The notes: generated from the sequence alone by a model not told the origin. Numbered from the stretch's first letter, positions 24,677-32,619 are shown. The stretch: 43,659 bases of DNA from Caldisphaera sp. (GCF_023256325.1 NZ_JAGDXI010000023.1:1-43659), one strand, 5' to 3'. Translations and numbers: made by a program.

Positions 24677-25789
24677 ATGCAAATTAAAACAGGATTGGCC
24701 ATTGTTGGTGAAAACCTAGATGTAATAAACAATGTGTGTATCAATATAAACGAAGATGGAATTATTGAATCCATAGGAAAATCCAATAATTGCAATAATT
24801 ATGTTGGTAACGGAAACCTAATAGCGATTCCTCAACCGGCTAATGCGCATGTACACAGCGGAGATAACAACTTTCCAGAATATGGAGTTAAAGAAGGGCT
24901 TCATGAATTGGTAGCATTTCCTAATGGCTTAAAACATAAGCTTTTGAATTCTTTAAGTTACGAAAAACTAATAGAAGGTATATCTTCATTTTATAATACA
25001 GCCTATAACATGGGAATAGGATTACTAGTGGATTTTAGAGAAGGAGGAGGTATAGGGTGCAAAGCATCAAAGGAGGCATTAAAATATGTAAAAGATATGG
25101 ATGTAATTGTATTAGGAAGACCTGGCCCTGAATTTCCAAATAATTGTGATGGTCTTGGAATATCAAGTCCTGTTGATTATAAAGAAGATTATGTTATAGA
25201 TCTATCAAAGAAATTCAAGCCTTCTATGACTCATGTAGCGGAAGATGAAGAAACGAGAAAAAGCAATGACTTTGAGATTGCAATTAAATCAGATTTCAAT
25301 GCATTAATACATGGCCTTTATTTAAATGAGGATGATTTCGAAAAATTATCATATAAAAACATTTACTTAATATTTTGTCCTTCTAGCAACATGTGGCATG
25401 GGATGAAATTCCCCCCTATAGAACTATCTTTAAAATATAATGTGAAGTTTGCAGTAGGGAGCGATAATGCTTCTTGGTTCCTGCCAGATGTTTTTAGAGA
25501 AACATACCAGCTTCTTTTAATTTTAAGGCTAAAAAGAATCAGAGGAGAGGAAGTAGCTAAGGAATTAATGAAATCACTATATATTAATGGCTATAAATCT
25601 GTTGGCCTTGAACCAAGGTTGATAGAAGAAGGTAAACCAGCACATTTCCTACTAATAGATGGCTACAATTCTGGTATAATGAATTCAATTAATATTTATA
25701 ATTCAATAATAAAAAGAGTTCAACCTAATTTTATAAAATTTAGAGTAGATAGAAACAATATAAAAAATTTAGGTTTACTCTTTTCCTAG
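24677..25789 (+). CDS. Metal-dependent amidohydrolase of the deaminase type
   Basis: A 370-residue TIM-barrel amidohydrolase. Metal and catalytic residues are seen as HVH in ANAHVHSGD near 56-64, His in SMTHVAED near 185, His in LIHGLYL and Asp in VGSDNASW near 264. The short N-terminal beta segment and the order of motifs fit cytosine/guanine deaminase and related Trz/Atz hydrolases rather than dihydroorotase. The exact substrate, probably a purine, pterin or other amino-heterocycle, is not clear. AGGGA lies upstream of the ATG. Its 3' end overlaps the SCP2 gene by 15 bases, tail to tail. Confidence 0.82.
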   Translation: MQIKTGLAIVGENLDVINNVCININEDGIIESIGKSNNCNNYVGNGNLIAIPQPANAHVHSGDNNFPEYGVKEGLHELVAFPNGLKHKLLNSLSYEKLIEGISSFYNTAYNMGIGLLVDFREGGGIGCKASKEALKYVKDMDVIVLGRPGPEFPNNCDGLGISSPVDYKEDYVIDLSKKFKPSMTHVAEDEETRKSNDFEIAIKSDFNALIHGLYLNEDDFEKLSYKNIYLIFCPSSNMWHGMKFPPIELSLKYNVKFAVGSDNASWFLPDVFRETYQLLLILRLKRIRGEEVAKELMKSLYINGYKSVGLEPRLIEEGKPAHFLLIDGYNSGIMNSINIYNSIIKRVQPNFIKFRVDRNNIKNLGLLFS

Positions 25790-26116
25790 ACCTGTATCAA
25801 TTAATTTTTTCAAATTTACTGTATCCAAAACGTTTCCTGTAATTTTCAACTGCCTGGTCATAAAAGCCTTCATAGAGTCAAGTTCTCCACTTATTATTTT
25901 TTTCATGACTTCTGGCTTTGCTGAAAGGGTTGCTATTGGATTTTGATGTTTACCGCTTGAAATTTTTATTTTCCCTCCTGAGATTTCTACATAAAATTCT
26001 CCATCACCTTCTATAATGAACTGATAAACCTTATTCCAAGATTTAATTTCTGGTACCTTCTCAGAGGCCTTCTCATAAATTCTTTCTAATGCATCCTTCA
26101 TTTCATCTAGAGACAT
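25775..26116 (-). CDS. SCP2 sterol-carrier-domain protein
   Basis: A 113-residue protein consisting of one SCP2 domain, a hydrophobic-pocket fold that binds lipids or acyl chains. Typical features are EFYVEISGGKIKISSG near 43-58, ATLSAKPEVMKKIISGELD near 65-83 and ITGNVLDTVNLKKL near the end. The ATG at 26116 follows GGGTGA by five bases. An ATG 12 bases upstream overlaps that site. It is divergent from the thiolase gene. SCP2 and thiolase domains are fused in animal SCPx and often neighbours in archaea, so a role in handling acyl or isoprenoid substrates for the thiolase is plausible. Confidence 0.87.
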   Translation of the reverse strand: MSLDEMKDALERIYEKASEKVPEIKSWNKVYQFIIEGDGEFYVEISGGKIKISSGKHQNPIATLSAKPEVMKKIISGELDSMKAFMTRQLKITGNVLDTVNLKKLIDTGLGKE

Positions 26117-26415
26117 TTTTTCACCCATTTTTTATTTTATTTATAAGATTAATTAATGTTATCTTAATGTATTAATTCATAACAAATCATTTAGCATATT
26201 TATATATCCCTATTAATTGAGCTTACTTTTGTTTAGCAAAATTAGTTTCATTTTATATAACTATATCGACATCATTTATTGCCATACAGTTAATAAAATA
26301 TTTAAAATAAAAATTAATATAAAAGATTATAAACACCTCATATAGATTAATATTAAACATAGCAACATGAAGAATATAAACGCCCATTTAATTATTTTAT
26401 ACAGAGGTGTATAAA
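26117..26415. other. AT-rich divergent intergenic region
   Basis: About 300 bases without a gene, RNA or repeat that I can support. It must hold both promoters. Next to the SCP2 gene, CTTATAAAT on the minus strand (about 26137-26145) is a fair TATA box with a very short leader. On the thiolase side several TTTAAA and TATA-like runs lie between 26295 and 26400, and none is clearly best. Confidence 0.5.
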
Positions 26416-27606
26416 GTGGGAAGAAAGGTAGCAGTTGTAGGTATAGGCCATTCAAAATTTGGTGTTAGAAATGATGTAAATATAGCGGAGCTTGCTTGGG
26501 AGTCAATAAAACAAGCTTTTGAAAGCGCTAATTTAGAAGCCAAAGATATTGAGTACGTTTCTGTTTCAAATGTTGGAGGTTGGAGCGGGGAGCCATTACC
26601 AGCTGTAGTTGTTTCAGAATATGCAGGTCTTACTGGTAAGCCTTTGTATAGAGTTGAGGCTGCTTGTGCAAGCGGAAGTTCTGCCGTATACAACGCTTAC
26701 AATGCCGTATCATCAGGTCAAGTAGATATAGCTATGGCAGTGGGAGTAGAGAAAATGAATGAAAGTCCTACTCCTACAGTAGTTGAGTTTATTGGTAGAG
26801 CTGGGAATTATTTCTGGGAATTTGAAAACTTCGGCCTTACATTCCCTGGATATTATGCGTTATATGCAACAGCTTATATGTCAAAATATGGTGCTACAGA
26901 AGAAGATTTATGCCAGGTTGCCATAAAGAATCATTATTATGCAAGCTTTAATCCAAAGGCTCAATTCCAAAGAAAGATAGACTTACCGACTTGTATGAAC
27001 AGCAGATACATTGCATGGCCCCTTAAACTCTTTGATGCCTCGCCAATAACAGATGGAAGTGCTGCTGTTATATTAGCAAGTGAGGAGGTTGCTAAGAAAT
27101 TAACTGACTCCCCTGTTTGGATACATTCTGTTGGAGCAGCATCAGGGAGTGCAAACTTATCGAAGAGAAATGACTTCACAGGATTAGAGGCTGCAAATAT
27201 AGCTGCAAAAATGGCTTATAAAAAGGCTGGTTTAGAAAGCGAAAATACTGCAAAATTCTTTGATGTAGCAGAAGTTCATGACTGTTTTACAATTGCAGAA
27301 ATAATGGCATATGAAGATCTAGGATTTGTAAAAAGAGGTGAAGGATATAAACTAGTTAAGGAAGGGCAAACTTACATAGGAGGTCTAATACCTGTTAACC
27401 TTAGCGGCGGCTTAAAGGCAAAAGGGCATCCAATAGGAGCTACTGGCGTTAGTATGGTAGCAGAGCTATCTAAGCAATTGCTAAATAAAGCCGATAAAGG
27501 CAGACAGGCAACAATAAAGAATGGAAGAGCAATCGCTCATAATGTTGGTGGAACAGGCCATTATGCGTATGTAACCATATTGGGCTTAGATAAGCCTAAA
27601 GATTGA
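26416..27606 (+). CDS. Thiolase (acetyl-CoA acetyltransferase / SCPx type)
   Basis: A 396-residue thiolase-superfamily enzyme condensing or cleaving acyl-CoAs. The nucleophile lies in EAACASGSSA near residue 82, and the other active-site residues are in GHPIGATG near 336-343 and the terminal HNVGGTGHYA. It resembles the archaeal SCPx-type thiolases that work with a DUF35 partner, which is encoded 11 bases downstream. In many archaea this pair is joined by HMG-CoA synthase in a channelling complex for mevalonate synthesis. That third gene is not here. GTG at 26416 is chosen from the GAGGTG site six bases upstream. A GTG nine bases earlier is within that site. Confidence 0.92.
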   Translation: MGRKVAVVGIGHSKFGVRNDVNIAELAWESIKQAFESANLEAKDIEYVSVSNVGGWSGEPLPAVVVSEYAGLTGKPLYRVEAACASGSSAVYNAYNAVSSGQVDIAMAVGVEKMNESPTPTVVEFIGRAGNYFWEFENFGLTFPGYYALYATAYMSKYGATEEDLCQVAIKNHYYASFNPKAQFQRKIDLPTCMNSRYIAWPLKLFDASPITDGSAAVILASEEVAKKLTDSPVWIHSVGAASGSANLSKRNDFTGLEAANIAAKMAYKKAGLESENTAKFFDVAEVHDCFTIAEIMAYEDLGFVKRGEGYKLVKEGQTYIGGLIPVNLSGGLKAKGHPIGATGVSMVAELSKQLLNKADKGRQATIKNGRAIAHNVGGTGHYAYVTILGLDKPKD

Positions 27607-27617
27607 GGTGAAAGATT

Positions 27618-28157
27618 ATGCCTAAATCACAAAGAGAAGAAGCTATTGAAGCCTTAAAGCAAATGGAATCTTTTGCAAATACAATGAAATCAAGTATAGG
27701 ATTGCCTATGATAGTTGATCCAAAGACTAATGTAGCGATTTGGTATGATCAAAGAGAATTAACACTTAAGTTCATGATAAGTGTTGAAAAAACAAGAAAG
27801 TTCTTTGAATCTCTATCCGAAGGAAAACTACTTGCTACAAAATGTGTTAAAACAGGAGAAATACTATTTCCTCCACAAGTTGATTGCCCATCTTCATTAG
27901 ATAGTAATGTTGAGTGGATTGAACTACCAAAAGACGGAGAATTAACAACCTATACTATAATTACTACAAAACCATTTAGCTTTTCACACTATAATGATTA
28001 TACTGTAGGAATAGCTAAACTTTCAAATGGAGTTCAAGTATTAGCATGGGTTAGGGAAACGGATCCCAAAAAACTGAGGATAGGAATGAAAGTAAAGCTT
28101 GAAATAGTTAAAAGAGAGCCTGAAGGTTATTTAACTTATGAATTTGTACCTGTTTGA
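27618..28157 (+). CDS. DUF35 OB-fold protein, thiolase partner
   Basis: A 179-residue protein with the usual DUF35 order: an N-terminal helix, a rubredoxin-like ribbon and an OB fold (LTTYTIITTKPFSF to VQVLAWVRE). DUF35 proteins bind next to thiolases and help pass acyl-CoA between active sites. The ribbon normally has two CxxC pairs. Here only one cysteine of each remains (in ATKCVKTG and in VDCPSSL), so zinc binding is probably weak or lost. The N-terminal part, about 65 residues before the ribbon, is longer than in many members. GAGGTG precedes the ATG. The 3' end overlaps the PfkB gene by 22 bases. Confidence 0.88.
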   Translation: MPKSQREEAIEALKQMESFANTMKSSIGLPMIVDPKTNVAIWYDQRELTLKFMISVEKTRKFFESLSEGKLLATKCVKTGEILFPPQVDCPSSLDSNVEWIELPKDGELTTYTIITTKPFSFSHYNDYTVGIAKLSNGVQVLAWVRETDPKKLRIGMKVKLEIVKREPEGYLTYEFVPV

Positions 28158-29095
28158 TCCTTTTCATTTAACTCTTTTTGCTTTTTAATAAAATCCATAA
28201 CTTCCTCTTGAGTAGGTATTGCATTTGCACCTAACTTAGTAACCTTTAAAGCAGCCACAGCCTGAGCAAATTCTAATGATTCGACTGTTTTCATACCTTT
28301 AGTTAAACTTAACAAATATGCTGCTGCAAAGGCATCACCGCTACCAGTTGAATCTCTTATCTCTTTTACTTTAAATGCAGGCATATAACCTACAAAGTCA
28401 TTTGTATTTGCATATATTCCTTTAGGACCCATTTTAACTATAACATTCTCAGGCCCGATAGTCTTAAGAGTTTGGCTGCATTTTTCAGGATTATCAATTC
28501 CTGTTAAGTTCTTGCATTCCTGCTCATTCAACATTATTATATCAACCAGCTTTATCAAACCTCTTAAATCCTTAAGTCCCCTCATACTAAGTCTTCTTCC
28601 TGGATCCCATGAAACTAATGATTCATTTTCCTTAGCGGCAATTGCTGCCTTAATAGAGGTATCAGGTCTTAAGCTTGCTATGTGTATAATTTTTGACTTT
28701 GATATGACCTCATTGTCAATTTCTTTTGGTTCTAGTTTTTCAGCACACCCTTTAAATCCATATATTGAAATGTTCCCTGATTGATCTATCATGACTATAG
28801 AAAAACCTGTTTCTCCAAAGCATATCTTAAGTCCTGAGATATCTACCTTAGATTTCATCAAATCTTCAACTATTGATCTACCAAAAGTATCTAAACCTAC
28901 TTTAGTTAATATTGCAGAATTTCCACCTAATTTTCTCACATTTAAAGCTACATTAACAGCAGAACCGCCCGGTCCTGTTGACTGCTCTAATATATCTGCC
29001 TCTTCATCAGGACTAGCAAATTTTTCTACTATAAATCTTAAATCCATTAATGCATGGCCTACTGATGTTACATCTATCGTTTTTGAATTTGACAT
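28136..29095 (-). CDS. PfkB-family sugar or nucleoside kinase
   Basis: A 319-residue ribokinase-fold kinase. The N-terminal GGSAVNVALNVRKLGG near residues 43-58 is PfkB signature 1, and the C-terminal DSTGSGDAFAAAYL near 248-261 is signature 2 with the catalytic Asp. The substrate may be fructose 6-phosphate, as for the PfkB-type phosphofructokinase of Aeropyrum, a keto-deoxy sugar acid, or a nucleoside. The neighbour on the same strand, 65 bases upstream, is fructose-bisphosphate aldolase, which favours the first. GGGAG lies before the ATG. Confidence 0.85.
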   Translation of the reverse strand: MSNSKTIDVTSVGHALMDLRFIVEKFASPDEEADILEQSTGPGGSAVNVALNVRKLGGNSAILTKVGLDTFGRSIVEDLMKSKVDISGLKICFGETGFSIVMIDQSGNISIYGFKGCAEKLEPKEIDNEVISKSKIIHIASLRPDTSIKAAIAAKENESLVSWDPGRRLSMRGLKDLRGLIKLVDIIMLNEQECKNLTGIDNPEKCSQTLKTIGPENVIVKMGPKGIYANTNDFVGYMPAFKVKEIRDSTGSGDAFAAAYLLSLTKGMKTVESLEFAQAVAALKVTKLGANAIPTQEEVMDFIKKQKELNEKDQTGTNS

Positions 29096-29160
29096 ATTTT
29101 CTCCCTTTTAAATAGCTATTATTAAACATTTAAAAACACGTTATTCAAATAATTAATAAA

Positions 29161-29997
29161 TTATTTTTCTAATTCTTTAACTGCTTCTTCTGGGGTTTTA
29201 TTATCATGAACAACTTTCATTACTGCTTTTACCATGCCCTCTATGTTATTGCTTCTAAATACATTTCTTCCTACAGCTACTCCGCTGCCTCCTGCTAATA
29301 TAACATTATAGACATCCTCTAGAAATTCTATAGGCTTTTCTCTCACAGCCCCTCCACTCATTACTACTGGAATTCCTTGAGCCATTTCAACGACTTTTGA
29401 GAAAGTCTCTTTATTTCCAGTATAATAAGTTTTTATAAGATCCGCACCAGTTTCTGCTGCAGCTCTCGCACCATACATAACAATTTGGGGATCATACCTA
29501 TTCTTTATTGTAGAACCTCTTGGATATGCAAGCTGCAATAATGGCATTCCATAATAGTTAGCGCTCTCTTTTATTTCATACCAGCTAGATATCATTTCAT
29601 TCTCATAATCGCTGCCCCAATAAACTGTTGCTGCAACAGCATCAGCACCTAAAGATATCGCTCCTTCAACTGTACCTAAAACTGATTGCAAATAATGCTT
29701 ATCTGGTGGCCTTATATCACTTTTACCTGTTAACTTCACAATTAATGATACCCTATTAGCCCATATATCATGTGTTAGCCTTGCCATACCAGGTAAGAGC
29801 ATAATAGCATCTACTCCAGCCCTTGCAACCTTTTCCAAAATTGTTTTTGCTAAATATCTGTCCTCTTGAAAATCGCTGGGTCCATGTTCCAACCCATGAT
29901 CAAAAGCAAATATAACCACTCTATTATTTTTTAAAATTCTGCTTAATCTAACCTTTACACCTACATTAGAATAACTTATACCCTCATACTTATCCAT
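29161..29997 (-). CDS. Fructose-bisphosphate aldolase, archaeal class I
   Basis: A 278-residue Schiff-base aldolase of the archaeal DhnA/FbaB type, splitting fructose 1,6-bisphosphate into triose phosphates. The N-terminal FAFDHGLEHGPSDF near residues 31-44 and the Schiff-base lysine in ADLIKTYYTG near 193-202 are typical, as is the phosphate site VVMSGGAVRE and AVGRNVF. Length fits the T. tenax enzyme. It precedes the PfkB kinase gene, giving a possible aldolase-phosphofructokinase unit. GGGGGAT lies upstream of the ATG. Confidence 0.94.
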   Translation of the reverse strand: MDKYEGISYSNVGVKVRLSRILKNNRVVIFAFDHGLEHGPSDFQEDRYLAKTILEKVARAGVDAIMLLPGMARLTHDIWANRVSLIVKLTGKSDIRPPDKHYLQSVLGTVEGAISLGADAVAATVYWGSDYENEMISSWYEIKESANYYGMPLLQLAYPRGSTIKNRYDPQIVMYGARAAAETGADLIKTYYTGNKETFSKVVEMAQGIPVVMSGGAVREKPIEFLEDVYNVILAGGSGVAVGRNVFRSNNIEGMVKAVMKVVHDNKTPEEAVKELEK

Positions 29998-30013
29998 TTT
30001 TTAATCCCCCTAA

Positions 30014-30027
30014 ATATATATTTAAAA
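30014..30027 (+). promoter_or_regulatory. TATA region of ubiX
   Basis: ATATATATTTAAAA is centred 24-30 bases before the ATG at 30046, where transcription would begin at or near the start codon. This suggests a leaderless mRNA for the flavin prenyltransferase gene. Confidence 0.5.
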
Positions 30028-30045
30028 GGAACAATAAAAACACAA

Positions 30046-30660
30046 ATGGAGTTGTACTTAATGAGCTGTGAGAATATTAGCGTTGCGTTAACAGGCGCGA
30101 GCGGGATTATATATGGGATAAAGTTACTTGATGCTATTAATAAACTGAATATTAATATAAAAGGGATAATTTATTCTAAAGGCTCAATAGAAGTTGCGAA
30201 AGCAGAAGAAGGTATTAGCGAAGAGGATTTCATAAAAATTTTGAGAAAATTTGGTGAAATTTATGATGAAGACAACTTTAATTCACCTCTTGCTAGTTCA
30301 AGCAATATATCAAAATGCATGATAATATGTCCAGCTAGTATGAAAACGGTTGGATTAATTGCTAACGGTATCCCTATGAATTTGGTATCAAGGGCAGCAT
30401 TAGCTCATCTTAGGTTAAAGAGACCTCTAATAATTGCTTTCAGAGAAACCCCTTTGGGAACCGCAGAGCTAACAAATTTATTAAAAATATCTAGATACGG
30501 CGGTATAATAATGCCTTTGTCTCCGGGTTTTTATTCTAATAAAAGTAGTATCAATGACATGATAAACTTTATGATAGGAAAAATTTTAGATGTATTGAAT
30601 ATACAAAACAATTTTTATAGAAGATGGGACCCTAAATCTTCTTCTTTGGAAGACTCTTAA
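30046..30660 (+). CDS. ubiX: Flavin prenyltransferase (UbiX/Pad1 family)
   Basis: A 204-residue enzyme attaching a dimethylallyl group to reduced FMN to make the prenyl-FMN cofactor of UbiD decarboxylases. The FMN loop ALTGASGIIYGIKLLD is near residues 13-28. CPASMKTVGLIANG near 97-110 and RETPLG near 134-139 are family blocks. The upstream ATG is chosen because a TATA box at the proper distance implies a leaderless message. An ATG 15 bases later is the alternative. No ubiD gene is in the window. The last 29 bases overlap the Cys-rich gene, tail to tail. Confidence 0.9.
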   Translation: MELYLMSCENISVALTGASGIIYGIKLLDAINKLNINIKGIIYSKGSIEVAKAEEGISEEDFIKILRKFGEIYDEDNFNSPLASSSNISKCMIICPASMKTVGLIANGIPMNLVSRAALAHLRLKRPLIIAFRETPLGTAELTNLLKISRYGGIIMPLSPGFYSNKSSINDMINFMIGKILDVLNIQNNFYRRWDPKSSSLEDS

Positions 30661-31045
30661 ACCCTTGAGGCAAATCTATATCATTTTCTTCGCTCAACTC
30701 TTCTTCGAATGACTTCATTTTCTTTGGCTGATTTTCAACAGCAAATCCACACCTACCGTCGGGTAACATCGCCTTCTTTTCACAATATGCATATCTGCAA
30801 GATGCACCTATGCATTTATCCCCAATCCAAGCACACATTGCTACCTTTATAGGCCTACCTCTATAATGATCTGTTGAAAACCTTAATGCTTTTTGACCGC
30901 ATTTGAAAAATGGGCAAAGAGGATTGCATTTATCCCCAATTGGTCTAGGCTTAATTTCCCTGTTTTGCTGTGAATTAATATCGTTTCTATTTTGATCTCT
31001 TTGGTCATGCCCTTGCCTTGATGGGCCTGATATATTTGATACCAA
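30632..31045 (-). CDS. Cysteine-rich protein, probable metal or FeS binding
   Basis: A protein of about 137 residues. A polar, Asn/Gln/Arg-rich N-terminus of about 35 residues is probably disordered. The core holds nine or ten cysteines grouped as CNPLCPFFKC, then MCAWIGDKCIGASCRYAYC and a later CGF. The tail is acidic and then basic. The spacing suggests a zinc or FeS site, perhaps two. I believe similar proteins occur across crenarchaea, but no function is known to me. TTG at 31045 is chosen because GAGGTG lies six bases before it. GTG at 31054 is within that site. It is followed downstream on the opposite strand by ubiX. Confidence 0.7.
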   Translation of the reverse strand: MVSNISGPSRQGHDQRDQNRNDINSQQNREIKPRPIGDKCNPLCPFFKCGQKALRFSTDHYRGRPIKVAMCAWIGDKCIGASCRYAYCEKKAMLPDGRCGFAVENQPKKMKSFEEELSEENDIDLPQGFKSLPKKKI

Positions 31046-31098
31046 TACATACACCTCATATATTTATGACTAGACTTTCCAGTTTACCCTATTATATA

Positions 31099-31644
31099 TT
31101 ACGGTTTAAACCATTTAAATATTATGTATAATGTTTTATTGCTATCTTTAAGAGAAGATATTATAAAGTCCTTTTTCACGCTGTGACTTAGTCTTCCAGC
31201 TCTTACTAACTCTATTGGGTCAAATTTTTCATCTATATCATGATAATGTATTATAAATGGTGCATGCTCCAATCCTGGTCCTAATCTATATGCAACAAAA
31301 TCTGAACCATATTTAAGCCCCGATCTTACTTTTAAGTTTTTATTTCTTAAATCTCTATAAATTATATATTGCCTTTCCCTTCTATCAATTATGTTTAGAA
31401 ATTTCTTAGCTTCCTCTATGCTTTCCACTTTTTTATCATCGTAATATAAATCTATTATTCCCTTCTCCATCAAATAAAGAGCTTCAAACGCATTTAAAAT
31501 TAAAGGAGAACTAATATCAGTTTCTTCCTTGACTTTTTCAGCATTTATAGGCTTCCCAAAATATCCTGAAAAATAAATCTTCCTCGACTCTTCAATATCG
31601 TTTATAAGCACAACATTATTAATAAAATAAGCCTTAATTGGCAT
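31099..31644 (-). CDS. endA: tRNA-splicing endonuclease, catalytic subunit
   Basis: A 181-residue endonuclease cutting introns from tRNA at bulge-helix-bulge sites. The catalytic Tyr, His and Lys are present in the C-terminal nuclease domain: YGSDFVAYRLG near 116-126, HAPFIIHYH near 131-139 and VRAGRLSHSVKKDF near 151-164. The N-terminal domain is short. Crenarchaeal enzymes combine such a catalytic subunit with a second structural subunit, which is not encoded here. The start ATG overlaps the stop of the upstream unknown gene by one base. Confidence 0.92.
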   Translation of the reverse strand: MPIKAYFINNVVLINDIEESRKIYFSGYFGKPINAEKVKEETDISSPLILNAFEALYLMEKGIIDLYYDDKKVESIEEAKKFLNIIDRRERQYIIYRDLRNKNLKVRSGLKYGSDFVAYRLGPGLEHAPFIIHYHDIDEKFDPIELVRAGRLSHSVKKDFIISSLKDSNKTLYIIFKWFKP

Positions 31645-32321
31645 TATGCTAGCCCACTAAACCCTATAAGTTTTATATAAACTGATGCATTATATAGGCA
31701 ATCTATACAATCTTCTAGGTATTCAATTGTTTCTTTAAATGATATGAGCCTAGAAGGCTTGTCTGAATATTTTACTAAAACCCTCGCTAAGCCCTCCCTA
31801 TAGATAATATCGCCTCTTCCTTCTGATTCACTTATTTTATTAAACCTTTCTTCTATGATCTTTCTTTTCTCTGAGTTACCTTTAGTTCCAGTTGATATTG
31901 ATCTTAAAAGATCAACTAGTGATTGTGAGGAGCTATATATTTCTCCAATTAATCCTTCTATTGTTTTATATACTTCACTATCATCGCTTTTATCAATACT
32001 GTATGAAAGCAATAATCTATAAATACCTGCCTCTAATTTACTAATTGCGCATTCCATTTGAAGGGAAGAATTTATATAAAATTCTTTATAAGAGACTAAC
32101 TCTAATCTACCGCTCGCTAGGTAATCAAATATTCTATCTTTATTTCTAGAAATCCTATCTTTTGCAGACATTAGGTCTTGTCTATAAAATTTTTCTATAT
32201 ATTCACTTTTTGTATTTTCATGCATTCTCGTTAACAATGTTGCTGATATATTTTGAATGTCTTGCGCCATGTTTTGTAATACTTCAATTAAAGTAATTTT
32301 AGATATACTATCAATCGCCAT
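31644..32321 (-). CDS. Helical protein of unknown function, cotranscribed with endA
   Basis: A 225-residue protein that is almost all helix. It has charged amphipathic segments such as VLQNMAQDIQNISATLLTR and LEAGIYRLLLSYSIDK, a central Ser-rich stretch, and a C-terminal LEDCIDCLYNASVYIKLIG. The general look is that of PhoU/DUF47-like or other crenarchaeal helical-bundle proteins, but I cannot assign it. No membrane span or metal motif is clear. The ATG at 32321 is chosen from GGTG seven bases upstream. A longer frame reaching 32390 lacks such a site. It is joined to endA by a one-base overlap. Confidence 0.65.
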   Translation of the reverse strand: MAIDSISKITLIEVLQNMAQDIQNISATLLTRMHENTKSEYIEKFYRQDLMSAKDRISRNKDRIFDYLASGRLELVSYKEFYINSSLQMECAISKLEAGIYRLLLSYSIDKSDDSEVYKTIEGLIGEIYSSSQSLVDLLRSISTGTKGNSEKRKIIEERFNKISESEGRGDIIYREGLARVLVKYSDKPSRLISFKETIEYLEDCIDCLYNASVYIKLIGFSGLA

Positions 32322-32500
32322 GATTAGCACCCTTTTCTCTCCTTCTCTATACGTAATTTGAATTAAATAAAAATCTATCCCTAATTTCAATTAGGCTATT
32401 ATTTTGTTTTAACCAATATAGAATATTTTTCTAATAGACAATATATTAATAAAGAAATTGCTATGATGCATTAAGATAAAATTAATTAAGTTATAGCAGA

Positions 32501-32518
32501 AATTAATAATAATATAAG
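32501..32518 (+). promoter_or_regulatory. TATA-like element upstream of the GC-rich RNA
   Basis: The AT-rich run AATTAATAATAATATAAG is centred about 26-30 bases before the first base of the folded GC-rich segment, so transcription would begin at that structure. Confidence 0.4.
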
Positions 32519-32540
32519 ACAGTTGATGAAAACTTATCAC

Positions 32541-32606
32541 AGGGGACCAATTGCCTGCGTGAATTAGCCCCGCGTCACGGGGTCATGTGTGCGCAGGAGG
32601 TCCCCC
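32541..32606 (+). ncRNA. GC-rich structured RNA or mRNA leader before the GPN GTPase gene
   Basis: This 66-base GC-rich island stands out sharply in AT-rich DNA. Three nested stems can be drawn: GGGGACC (32542-32548) with GGTCCCC (32599-32605), CCTGCG (32554-32559) with CGCAGG (32592-32597), and CCCCG (32568-32572) with CGGGG (32578-32582) around a CGTCA loop. Between the last two lies an internal loop of about 8 by 9 bases. The 3' strand includes GGAGGT (32596-32601), a strong ribosome-binding sequence that would be paired. It is either a cis-acting leader controlling the GTPase-proC genes or a separate small RNA. It fits no known RNA class that I can name. Confidence 0.55.
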
Positions 32607-32619
32607 TTTGGGTGAAACA

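Noticed and set aside
32541-32606. tRNA gene suggested by a 7-base GGGGACC/GGTCCCC end stem
   Set aside because: Only 50 bases lie between the strands, and there is no T-arm consensus, D-arm or anticodon arm in the right places.
32541-32619. H/ACA guide RNA
   Set aside because: The internal loop is pocket-like, but no K-turn is seen and the nearest ACA is about 26 bases from the loop instead of 14-16.
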